A DNA stretch of 33,509 nucleotides from Flavobacteriales bacterium. Its GTDB lineage: Bacteria > Bacteroidota > Bacteroidia > Flavobacteriales_H > JAHEZO01. Made by a program: the position numbers and the translations under genes. The notes below the pieces were generated by a model. That model ran no database searches. It had not been told where the DNA came from and saw nothing but the letters and a program-made list of their open reading frames with translations. The first letter of the stretch is position 1, and each line of letters opens with the position of its first letter. The DNA lies in NCBI GenBank assembly GCA_023250995.1, contig JAHEZO010000013.1, positions 1-33,509 of the forward strand, given 5' to 3'. Shown one piece after another: positions 1-7,208 of the stretch.

Positions 1-1978
1 CAAGACCTACTCCAGTCCCTTCAAAATCCTCAGGGGAATGCAGTCTTTGAAATACCCCGAAAAGCTTATGGGCATATTGCATATCAAAACCAACCCCGTT
101 ATCCTTTATTGAAAAAATAATTTCAGAATCCGTTTTTTCCGAATTAATTTCGATGGAAGGATTTTTTTGCTTGGAGGAATATTTTATTCCGTTGGAAATC
201 AAATTTACAAATACCTGGCTTAGCAGAGAATAATCAGCTTTTACCGGTAAAAGATTTAGAATATTAATTTTTGCAGTATGATTAACCGACTTTTGAATTT
301 CATACAAAGCCCCTTCAACCAGTTCGGGAGTATCAATACTTGTTTTTAGTAATTCTTTGCGGCCTAGGCGTGAGAAGGCAAGCAAATCATCAATGAGGGT
401 CCCCATTTTTTTAGCGTTGTACTGAATTATTCCCAAAAGGCGTTTTCCCTCAGAGTCGAGCAATTTTGAATATTCTTCCCCGATAATGTTTGAATATCCG
501 TCAATGGCCCTCAGAGGTGCCCTCAGATCATGTGAAACCGAATATGTGAATGCCTCCAGTTCTTTATTGAGACTTGCCAATTGTTCCTCTGCTTTTTTCC
601 TGTCGGAAATATCATAAATAATACTTAGGGAGTAACTAATTCCATTTAAAATGATCCTTTCCACCGAACCCAGAATTTCAAGAACTTTTCCCGATTTTAT
701 TCGAACAGTCATCTCAAAATTTCTTGCATAACCTTTCTCCATGATATCTTTTAGTATCTCCTCCCTTTTTTTAAAATCCATAATTATTCCAACCTCTAGA
801 GAGGTCCGGTTTAATAATTCATCCCTTGAATAACCCGTCATTTTAACAAAGGAATCATTCACCTCAAAAAACTTTGAATCAGAAGAACAGGTTATTGTAA
901 TTCCGGCCGGACTTACCTGGAATGCTTTATGAAATTTTTCTTCGCTTTCCTTTAATTCCTGCATTTTCTGATTCAGCATTTTTGTTCTTTCTTCAACTTT
1001 CTTTTCCAATTCCTGATTCATTTTCAGAATTTTTTCTTCGCTAGTTTTTAAATCCGTAGTCCTTTTCTCCACTCTCTGTTCGAGTTCAAGGTTTAGGTTT
1101 TTTAACTCCTCTTCCGCTAATTTTCTCAATGAATCCTTTTTATTAATGGATTTTGTTGCAACCCAGATGAAGTATAAAAAAATAATAATTGTTGAAAACG
1201 CAAACAATGCGGTTCCAAACTGAGGAATGAACAAGCCAACCCGTTCGCCATATAACCTTAACAAACCCAAAATAACTGGAATTACAATGGCAGCAGGAAT
1301 TAGAATTCTGGCCAGGTATCCACCGGAATGTTGACTGGTAAATTCCGCCATAAACCCTCTTGGAGGGGAGGCAAATAAAATTCCTGAACCGAGGAGCATA
1401 AAACAAACCGAAGAATAAAAGGACATGGGAATGTATGAAAGCACTCCGTAGAAAATTTTAACCCCATAAAGGTAGCCTATGGTGGCAAATAGCCCCAAAG
1501 CTATTACCATTAGGGATAAATACATTGACGTATTTTGCCTGGTAACTGATTTGGAGGGAAGCAACCATAAAGATATTCCAATCAGTACAAAATTCAGGGC
1601 CGTGTTGGGGGCCATTCTGTTGGTGGTGTTTTCAATGATTTCGGCATGGACTTTTTCATAAAAAATAAAATCATCCAGATGAAAATCGGCATTTAATAAT
1701 ATTTCCAGAATTTTGGCCGCTCCCATAAAAATGACCATTCCGGAAAGGAAAAAAGCCGGAATTTTTTTATTCTTTCCTGAATCACCGGCTGAGAGGAAAA
1801 TAAAACCCAGAGCGGCTAAAATAAAGGTGATGGCAGTGGCGGGGTTCATTGAAACCAATCCCGGCAAAGGATGTTTAAGGATGCTAATTTCAAATTTCCA
1901 CCCGGCAAGAACAAGAATGCAAAAAATAATTAAAACGTAACAGGAAAGCAGGGAGTAGCTTTTTAAGGATTTTTGCAT
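1..1978 (-). CDS. Multi-TM PAS sensor histidine kinase (3' end cut by window edge)
   Basis: This frame is open from the ATG at 1978 to the window edge and is absent from the ORF track because it has no stop here. It encodes at least 659 residues. About eight hydrophobic segments (roughly residues 8-277) form a membrane sensor. A coiled coil (280-345) follows with two similar blocks ending in VEKRT and VEERT, then a PAS domain (about 350-460). The HisKA phospho-acceptor helix contains SVSHDLRAPLRAI. The HATPase domain shows the N box NLISNGIKYS, G1 DNGVGFD and EGTGVGL at the edge, where the end of the domain is lost. Known of the family: autophosphorylation on His and transfer to a response regulator, not visible here. 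The start lies 15 bp after the accA stop, so the two may be cotranscribed. The signal sensed is unknown. Confidence 0.9.
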   Translation of the reverse strand, partial: MQKSLKSYSLLSCYVLIIFCILVLAGWKFEISILKHPLPGLVSMNPATAITFILAALGFIFLSAGDSGKNKKIPAFFLSGMVIFMGAAKILEILLNADFHLDDFIFYEKVHAEIIENTTNRMAPNTALNFVLIGISLWLLPSKSVTRQNTSMYLSLMVIALGLFATIGYLYGVKIFYGVLSYIPMSFYSSVCFMLLGSGILFASPPRGFMAEFTSQHSGGYLARILIPAAIVIPVILGLLRLYGERVGLFIPQFGTALFAFSTIIIFLYFIWVATKSINKKDSLRKLAEEELKNLNLELEQRVEKRTTDLKTSEEKILKMNQELEKKVEERTKMLNQKMQELKESEEKFHKAFQVSPAGITITCSSDSKFFEVNDSFVKMTGYSRDELLNRTSLEVGIIMDFKKREEILKDIMEKGYARNFEMTVRIKSGKVLEILGSVERIILNGISYSLSIIYDISDRKKAEEQLASLNKELEAFTYSVSHDLRAPLRAIDGYSNIIGEEYSKLLDSEGKRLLGIIQYNAKKMGTLIDDLLAFSRLGRKELLKTSIDTPELVEGALYEIQKSVNHTAKINILNLLPVKADYSLLSQVFVNLISNGIKYSSKQKNPSIEINSEKTDSEIIFSIKDNGVGFDMQYAHKLFGVFQRLHSPEDFEGTGVGL

Positions 1979-1993
1979 TTAGAAAAGGGCTAT

Positions 1994-2953
1994 TTAGGTT
2001 TCATGAAATACCCCCATGGAACAAAATTTTTTGATGCGTTTGTCAATTCTTTTTTGGGGGTCGAGTTCTTTAAGTTTTGTAATATGTTTTTTTAATTCAA
2101 CTTTCATAATTTTAAACATTTCTTCAGGGTTTGTATGAGCCCCTCCAAGCGGCTCTTTAATAATTCCATCAATCAGTTTTTGCTCGAGCATGTTTTCGGG
2201 AGTAAGTTTTAAAGCCGAGGCAGCAGTTTCTTTAAAATCCCAACTCCTCCATAAAATAGAAGAGCATGATTCGGGTGAAATTACCGAGTACCAAGTGTTT
2301 TCAAGCATAAGCACCTTATCACCAATACCTATTCCCAAAGCACCACCGGATGCACCTTCGCCTACAATAACGCAAATTACCGGAACCTTTAACTGAAACA
2401 TTTCATAAAGATTTTTTGCAATGGCTTCTGCCTGTCCTCTTTCTTCTGCTTCCAAACCCGGGAAAGCCCCGGGGGTATCAATAAATGTAACTATGGGTTT
2501 ATTAAATTTTTCGGCAAGTTTCATTAAGCGCAAAGCTTTGCGGTACCCTTCGGGGTTGGCCATTCCAAAATTGCGGTATTGTCTCATTTTGGTATTTATT
2601 CCTTTTTGATGGCCAATAAACATTATTGTTTCCCCATCCATCATCCCAAAACCCCCTACAATGGCTTTGTCATCTTTCACATTCCTATCACCGTGCAATT
2701 CTAAAAAGGTTCCATCCGTTAACGCATTGGCATAGGCAAGGGTATAAGGACGTTCAAGGTGCCTTGAGGCAAGAACCCTTTGCCATGGACTGAGGTTTTC
2801 ATAAATTTCAGCCGTTTTTTCTTTTATCTTTTTCTCTAACTCCTTTACAGTCTTTGAAACATCAACATTACTTTCAGCCGAAATTTCTTTGGCTTTTTCA
2901 AGTTGATCGTGAAGTTCTTTAATGGGAGTTTCGAATTCCAGGTATGTTGGCAT
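1994..2953 (-). CDS. accA: Acetyl-CoA carboxylase carboxyltransferase subunit alpha
   Basis: The 319-residue protein has the same length as E. coli AccA. With AccD it transfers the carboxyl group from carboxybiotin to acetyl-CoA to make malonyl-CoA, the first committed step of fatty-acid synthesis in the cytoplasm. The N-terminal helical region (about 1-60, [11 protein letters not shown]) and the crotonase-like core with [21 protein letters not shown] and [10 protein letters not shown] are those of the family. The subunit is free-standing, not fused to AccD. It lies upstream of a histidine kinase on the same strand with a 15 bp gap. A box TACTTTTG at 3100-3107 may be its promoter, giving a leader of about 140 nt that includes the ggtata repeat tract. 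Identification is secure. Confidence 0.97.
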   Translation of the reverse strand: MPTYLEFETPIKELHDQLEKAKEISAESNVDVSKTVKELEKKIKEKTAEIYENLSPWQRVLASRHLERPYTLAYANALTDGTFLELHGDRNVKDDKAIVGGFGMMDGETIMFIGHQKGINTKMRQYRNFGMANPEGYRKALRLMKLAEKFNKPIVTFIDTPGAFPGLEAEERGQAEAIAKNLYEMFQLKVPVICVIVGEGASGGALGIGIGDKVLMLENTWYSVISPESCSSILWRSWDFKETAASALKLTPENMLEQKLIDGIIKEPLGGAHTNPEEMFKIMKVELKKHITKLKELDPQKRIDKRIKKFCSMGVFHET

Positions 2954-2982
2954 CAGGTTTTGGGTTTAAGTTAATTGGTTAA

Positions 2983-3039
2983 GGGTATGGGGTATATGGT
3001 TTATGGTATAAGGTATATGGTATAGGGTATAGGGTATAA
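2983..3039. repeat. Degenerate ggtata/gggtata tandem repeat
   Basis: Short units of the form gggtata, ggtatat and ggtataa are repeated about seven times in the accA-ispE spacer, ending 44 bp before the accA start codon. The units differ in length (6-8 bp), so this is a decayed simple repeat, not a CRISPR or an iteron array of fixed period. It would be transcribed in the accA leader if the box at 3100 is used. No function can be read from it. Confidence 0.8.
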
Positions 3040-3099
3040 TTATTTAGCTGAGGTTAATTAAATAGTTTCGTTTCTCCAAAGTTTTTTTTTGTAGTAAAT

Positions 3100-3107
3100 C
3101 AAAAGTA
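3100..3107 (-). promoter_or_regulatory. Candidate -7 box upstream of accA
   Basis: The minus strand reads TACTTTTG, a full match to the Bacteroidota -7 consensus TAnnTTTG. No clear TTG element was found about 20 nt upstream. It would give a long leader (about 140 nt) crossing the short tandem repeats. An 8-mer this loose also occurs by chance in AT-rich DNA. Confidence 0.35.
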
Positions 3108-3145
3108 GAAAGTCGCATTTTAGGGATCTATTCATTTTGTGATTT

Positions 3146-3170
3146 AAACTATAAACTATAAACTATAAAC
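3146..3170. repeat. aaactat x3 heptanucleotide repeat
   Basis: Three perfect copies of AAACTAT followed by AAAC lie in the same spacer, about 80 bp before the ispE start. It is a second simple 7-bp repeat close to the ggtata tract. The 276 bp between accA and ispE otherwise hold no convincing gene. Confidence 0.85.
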
Positions 3171-3247
3171 CTTAAATTATTTAAGAAATTTTTTTCTTCT
3201 TTTGTTTTGGTGGTTTAAACTTTTCATTTTTGTACTTTAATTTTTTT

Positions 3248-4114
3248 ATGATTTGTTTTCCAAATGCTAAAATAAACATTGGTTTGGATATTGTTGAAAA
3301 AAGAAAGGATAATTTTCACAATATTGAAACTTTATTTTACCCTATCGGACTGGCAGACATCCTTGAGGTAAATGAAAATTTCACACCCAAAAAATTAAAG
3401 AATTATGTGGAAAATGAAAGGGGGATAAGTAGAAGAAACAGTTTCAAGTCCACCGGGATAAACATACCCGGAAATTCAAAAGAAAATTTATGCCTAAAGG
3501 CCTATGAGTTAATTAAAAAGGATTATAGTGTTCCCCCTGTTAAAATTCACTTGCACAAAATTATTCCTATTGGTGCCGGCCTTGGGGGAGGGTCGTCCGA
3601 TGCGGCCCATTTCATTCATCTTTTGGAAAATCTTTTTTCGTTAAAAATTCCGGTAAAACAAAAGCTTAATTACGCCCTGCAGCTCGGGAGTGATTGCAGT
3701 TTTTTTATTAAAAATAAAGCAGCCTTCGCAAAAGGCAGAGGGGAAAAGCTTGAATCGGCAATTTTTTCACTCTATGGATTCTATCTGGTTTTGATTTGCC
3801 CTCCAATTCACGTTTCAACCAAAGACGCTTATTCAGATGTTAAACCCCGAAAACCAAATAAACCACTGAAAGAATTATTGAAAATGCCTGTGAGTGAGTG
3901 GAAAAAAAATATTTTTAATCAATTTGAAGAAACTGTTTTTAAGAAATTTCCCGGAATCGAAAAGATAAAAATTCAACTTTATAATGAAGGGGCAATTTAT
4001 TCATCTATGAGCGGCAGTGGATCATCGGTTTTTGGATTGTTTGATTGCCTGCCCGATGAAAAAAAGTTGAAGAAGAAATTTTTTGACGGCTTTATTTGGG
4101 TTGAAAAGTTGTAG
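3248..4114 (+). CDS. ispE: 4-diphosphocytidyl-2-C-methyl-D-erythritol kinase
   Basis: This GHMP kinase phosphorylates CDP-ME in the MEP pathway, which supplies isoprenoid precursors for quinones and undecaprenyl carriers. The start is placed at the ATG at 3248 (MICFPNAKINIGL, 288 residues) and not at the TTG at 3230 of the ORF track, because the family begins at about this point. Visible motifs are the N-terminal substrate loop PNAKINIGL, the ATP-binding glycine loop PIGAGLGGGSSDAAH, the acidic LGSDCSFF, and the C-terminal GHMP motif MSGSGSSVFGLF. The length fits the family. Nearby, TACTTTAA (3233-3240) resembles the -7 box and would give an almost leaderless mRNA. It is a single-gene unit between two non-coding spacers. 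Confidence 0.95.
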   Translation: MICFPNAKINIGLDIVEKRKDNFHNIETLFYPIGLADILEVNENFTPKKLKNYVENERGISRRNSFKSTGINIPGNSKENLCLKAYELIKKDYSVPPVKIHLHKIIPIGAGLGGGSSDAAHFIHLLENLFSLKIPVKQKLNYALQLGSDCSFFIKNKAAFAKGRGEKLESAIFSLYGFYLVLICPPIHVSTKDAYSDVKPRKPNKPLKELLKMPVSEWKKNIFNQFEETVFKKFPGIEKIKIQLYNEGAIYSSMSGSGSSVFGLFDCLPDEKKLKKKFFDGFIWVEKL

Positions 4115-4218
4115 TTTGGGCAATAGATAATTCCTTCTTAGGCCACCCGCTTTTGCCGGATAAAAACCCAAACAAACCGAATTTCAAATAGGAATTTCCA
4201 AGGAAGTGGAAAAATAAT

Positions 4219-4226
4219 TACTTTGA
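4219..4226 (+). promoter_or_regulatory. Candidate -7 box before lipoprotein pseudogene
   Basis: TTACTTTG lies 14 bp before the ATG at 4241 and matches TAnnTTTG at seven of eight positions. No -33 element is obvious. It suggests the damaged gene once had, or still has, its own promoter. Confidence 0.35.
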
Positions 4227-4240
4227 ACAAAAATTACATA

Positions 4241-4791
4241 TGAAAAAAAACCTTCTGTTAATTTTCCTGCCGGTGATTATAGCCTTAATTGGGCCAGGAT
4301 GATTAAAAAAGGGCGACAACGATCCGGCAATTTCTTTACAAACAAGGAAATCACGGATTACCGGTGAATGGAAATTGACTTCCGGGGAAATTTCATTTGT
4401 AGATTCTGACACGTTAGAATCATTTAGTTTTGATGGTGTTAAAATGAAATACCGGGTAAACAATTACTTAGTTGGTGAATCAAATTTTAAAGAAAAGGTT
4501 ACCATTAATGGGAAGGGAACCTTTGGCCGTTCCTCCGACTTTTTTAGCAATTCGGGATTTTGGTATTTCGGAAATTCAAATGAAGAACTCGATATAAAAA
4601 ATAAGGAGACAATAATTCTGGTAATAAAAGAGAGCTCAAATTCTTCATGGAAAGGTCTTAACAACAATCAAACATTTTATATTGATAGACTAACGGGGAA
4701 AGAAATGATTTTAAAAATGGAATACACATATTATAATTCATACGGAAATAAGGTGGAGGTGAGTGAACTTTGGAGATATGGAAAGGAGTAA
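4241..4791 (+). pseudogene. Lipoprotein gene with frameshift and nonsense lesion in its signal peptide
   Basis: The ORF track calls 138 residues from a TTG at 4375, but the open frame extends back to 4303. Further upstream that frame encodes a complete-looking lipoprotein signal, NLLLIFLPVIIALIGPG, interrupted at two points. First, ATG at 4241 is followed by seven A and then runs out of frame to a TAA; one more A would put it in frame. Second, TGA at 4300-4302 stands where a lipobox Cys (TGT or TGC) is expected, right before LKKGDNDPAISL. That start of a mature lipoprotein, followed by ITGEWKL, is common in Bacteroidota as I recall. The remaining roughly 160 codons are intact. This is either a recent pseudogene or two sequencing errors. 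The body shows no domain I recognise. Confidence 0.75.
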
Positions 4792-4843
4792 TCGTGCCCC
4801 GACCCGAGTTTCTGTGGTAAATTATTTAAATAAAAGTCGCCTT

Positions 4844-5920
4844 TTACTTTGGTGCCTTCCGGTAAAGGTAAATTGAAAACAAACCAAACAAAGCATTGGG
4901 AATCCAAACAGCAATAAAGGGATTTAAACCTGCATTGGTGGCATAAACTGTTGTAACTTTCATTGCCAGAATATAAGTAACACAAATTAACAGTCCGAAA
5001 GCAATATGCAGCCCAATACCTCCCCTTACTTTTCGGCTGGCAACTGATACTCCGATTAAGGTTAAAACAAATGCCGCAAAAGGATAAGAACTCCTCTGAT
5101 GTTTTTCAATTTCGTAAAACGGAATAAATTCAGAACCCGCTTTTGTTTCTGTATCGATAAATTTATTTAGCTCCGAATAATTCATCATTTCGGTGTTGGT
5201 GAGTCGTTTTTCAAAATCCTTCGGGTTGAGATTAATAATGGTATCTAGTTTTTTTCCCTCGCGAATGGTTTCTTTCATTTCATCAAATATCCTTATGTTA
5301 TATCCTTCCAAATGCCATAGGTGCGTGCTGGAATCCCACTGGCAACTATTGGCCATTATTTTATGTTTCAATTCAGTTCCTTCCCATTTTTCGAGAGAAA
5401 ATTTATATCCTTTGTTGCCTGAAACATTGTAGCTTTCAAAATAAATAAATTCCCCCGGATTGGTTTGAATGTGAATGTCGCGTTCGGTATTCATGTACGG
5501 ATTGCGCACATAAGTATTTTCAAAATCCAACCTCCTTTTATTTGCATCGGGAACAAGCCAATGGTTGGCATAAAGGGAAAGCGATGCCAATATGGAGGAG
5601 GCAATGAGGTAAGGTAACATCATACGGTTATAACTAACCCCACTGCTCAGGATGGCAACTATTTCGGTGTTGGAAGCCATTTTTGCAGTAAAAAAAATTA
5701 CGGTAATGAAAATAAGAAGTGAGCTGAAAAGGTTGCCATAAAAAATAACGAAGTTTAAATAATACTCAAAAACAATGGCTTTAAGCGGAGGAGTTGTTTT
5801 AATAAAATCATCAATTCTTTCGGAGATATCAAAAATTATTGCAATTGACATTAATACAACCACAAGGAAAAAGAATGTAGTGAGGAATTTTCCGATGATA
5901 TATAAATCCAGCTTTTTCAT
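4844..5920 (-). CDS. lptG: LptF/LptG-family permease (YjgP/YjgQ)
   Basis: The 358-residue membrane protein belongs to the LPS-export permease family. With LptB ATPase and a partner permease it extracts LPS from the inner membrane and feeds it to the LptC-A-D bridge. The family layout is visible: three N-terminal TM segments (about 12-30, 50-80, 97-118), a periplasmic domain (about 125-265), and three C-terminal TM segments (about 275-352). The opening KKLDLYIIGKFLTTFFF and the TEIVAILSSGVSYNRM loop are typical. It follows tgt with a 24 bp gap on the same strand, an arrangement I recall as common in Bacteroidota. LptF and LptG cannot be told apart by eye, so the symbol is tentative. Confidence 0.85.
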   Translation of the reverse strand: MKKLDLYIIGKFLTTFFFLVVVLMSIAIIFDISERIDDFIKTTPPLKAIVFEYYLNFVIFYGNLFSSLLIFITVIFFTAKMASNTEIVAILSSGVSYNRMMLPYLIASSILASLSLYANHWLVPDANKRRLDFENTYVRNPYMNTERDIHIQTNPGEFIYFESYNVSGNKGYKFSLEKWEGTELKHKIMANSCQWDSSTHLWHLEGYNIRIFDEMKETIREGKKLDTIINLNPKDFEKRLTNTEMMNYSELNKFIDTETKAGSEFIPFYEIEKHQRSSYPFAAFVLTLIGVSVASRKVRGGIGLHIAFGLLICVTYILAMKVTTVYATNAGLNPFIAVWIPNALFGLFSIYLYRKAPK

Positions 5921-5944
5921 ATTATTTCCCTTTTGGGAAAATGA

Positions 5945-7075
5945 TTATAACCGTTCAGCTACTTTTTTAATTGTTGATGTTTTCCATTGGGCAAAAGTTC
6001 CGTTCATTATTTGATTTCTTGCCTCATTCATCAGCCATGAATAAAATCCCAGATTGTGAATGGAAGAAATTTGCAACGCCAGAATTTCTTTTGCCGAAAA
6101 AAGATGATGAAGATAAGCTTTAGAATAATTCAGGGATGCAAATGTAGCCCCATCCACTTCAATGGGTGAAAAATCGTTTTCCCATTTTTTGTTTTTTATA
6201 TTAATGATTCCGTTTTTAGTAAAAAGTTGCCCGTTTCTTCCGTTCCTTGTAGGCATCACGCAATCAAACATATCTATCCCCAACGAAATGTTTTCAAGAA
6301 TATTTGCAGGAGTTCCTACTCCCATAAGGTACCTTGGCTTATCAGGAGGTAATATTTTGCAAACAGTCTCTGTCATGGCATACATTTCATCCTCCGGCTC
6401 GCCAACTGAAAGTCCACCGATTGCATTGCCACCCCGCCCGCAGGAGCTAATGGCTTCTGCCGATTCCTCTCTTAAATCTTTAAAAGTGCTTCCCTGAACT
6501 ATCGGAAATAAGGTTTGATGGTAATCATATTTTCCTTCCGTTTCATCCATACTTTTACAACATCTTTTCAGCCATCGGTGTGTTAACTGCATTGATTTTT
6601 TTGCATATTCATAAGTGCAGGGGTGAGGTGTGCATTCATCAAAAGCCATAATGATATCGGCACCGATTGACCGCTGAATGTCTATTACCCTTTCTGGAGA
6701 AAAAAAATGATAAGAACCATCAATATGAGATTGAAACTTAACTCCCTCCTCATTTATTTTTCTTTTTTCGGCAAGGGAATAAACCTGGTAGCCTCCGCTA
6801 TCGGTAAGGATGGGTTTTTCCCAGTTAATAAAACGATGCAGCCCACCGGCTTTTTCTAAAATTTCAATTCCCGGCCGGAGAAAAAGATGGTATGTGTTTC
6901 CCAGAATTATTTTTGCTTTTATATCCGAATAAAGTTCATGGCGGTGTACTGCTTTCACGCTTCCTGCCGTTCCTACCGGCATAAAAACAGGGGTGGGAAT
7001 GGTTCCGTGTCCGGTTATTATTTCTCCGGCACGGGCAGAGGTTCCTGAATCGGTTTTATGAAGGGTAAATTTCAT
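5945..7075 (-). CDS. tgt: tRNA-guanine transglycosylase
   Basis: Tgt exchanges G34 of GUN-anticodon tRNAs for a 7-deazaguanine (preQ1 in most bacteria) in queuosine synthesis. The 376-residue protein carries the family motifs: PVFMPVGTAGSVKAV, LGNTYHL, DSGGYQV, FDECTPHP, and the nucleophile region IDMFDCVMPTRNGRNGQ. The zinc site is unusual. E. coli and Zymomonas enzymes have CxCxxC followed 26 residues later by His. Here the aligned stretch VDGATFASL (307-315) has no Cys, with G309, T311 and S314 at those sites, while the His (H340 in SSIHNL) is kept. I recall that other Bacteroidota Tgt proteins also lack these Cys. lptG follows directly. A -7 box at 7084-7091 would give an almost leaderless mRNA. 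Confidence 0.95.
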   Translation of the reverse strand: MKFTLHKTDSGTSARAGEIITGHGTIPTPVFMPVGTAGSVKAVHRHELYSDIKAKIILGNTYHLFLRPGIEILEKAGGLHRFINWEKPILTDSGGYQVYSLAEKRKINEEGVKFQSHIDGSYHFFSPERVIDIQRSIGADIIMAFDECTPHPCTYEYAKKSMQLTHRWLKRCCKSMDETEGKYDYHQTLFPIVQGSTFKDLREESAEAISSCGRGGNAIGGLSVGEPEDEMYAMTETVCKILPPDKPRYLMGVGTPANILENISLGIDMFDCVMPTRNGRNGQLFTKNGIINIKNKKWENDFSPIEVDGATFASLNYSKAYLHHLFSAKEILALQISSIHNLGFYSWLMNEARNQIMNGTFAQWKTSTIKKVAERL

Positions 7076-7083
7076 GGCGGTGG

Positions 7084-7091
7084 CAAAGATA
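7084..7091 (-). promoter_or_regulatory. -7 box of tgt
   Basis: The minus strand reads TATCTTTG, a full match to TAnnTTTG, only 8 bp before the tgt ATG. Transcription would begin within a few bases of the start codon. No clear -33 element was found. Confidence 0.5.
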
Positions 7092-7148
7092 TATGGAATC
7101 TTTAGTTTAAATTTTTAACAGCTTCTTATTATCCAAATGCCTTTCGGG

Positions 7149-7179
7149 TTGAGAATATTCCCCTTAAATATTACTTTTG
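7149..7179 (+). promoter_or_regulatory. Promoter of the TolC-like gene
   Basis: TTG (7149-7151) is followed after 20 nt by TACTTTTG (7172-7179). This matches the Bacteroidota -33/-7 pattern, TTG then TAnnTTTG with about 19-21 nt between. The predicted leader to the ATG at 7209 is roughly 23 nt. It diverges from the tgt promoter in the same 133 bp spacer. Confidence 0.6.
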
Positions 7180-7208
7180 CCTTTTGGTACAGAGGTAAAA
7201 TTTTTAGA

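Noticed and set aside
1143-1940. ORF-track entries at 1143-1406, 1479-1661 and 1713-1940
   Set aside because: They are shadows of the partial histidine kinase, whose frame is open through all of them and has recognisable domains.
3044-3118. A 24-codon minus-strand ORF (MRLSTFDLLQKK...) in the accA-ispE spacer
   Set aside because: It is too short to judge, has no recognisable family and overlaps the best promoter box for accA. A chance ORF is more likely.
3230-3247. Upstream TTG start for ispE in the ORF track
   Set aside because: The ATG at 3248 fits the family N-terminus, and the TTG overlaps a promoter-like box.
4114-4173. GTTTGGG...CCCAAAC inverted repeat after ispE as a terminator
   Set aside because: The stem is only 7 bp with a loop of about 46 nt and no U run, so it is weak evidence.
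4300-4302. TGA as a recoded (selenocysteine or other) codon at the lipobox
   Set aside because: A separate frameshift in the A7 run upstream is also needed, no SECIS-like hairpin was evident, and Cys by simple mutation explains it better.
7137-7208. Upstream ATG for the TolC-like gene in the ORF track
   Set aside because: The 24 extra residues would precede a complete signal peptide, and the promoter TTG-20-TACTTTTG lies inside them.
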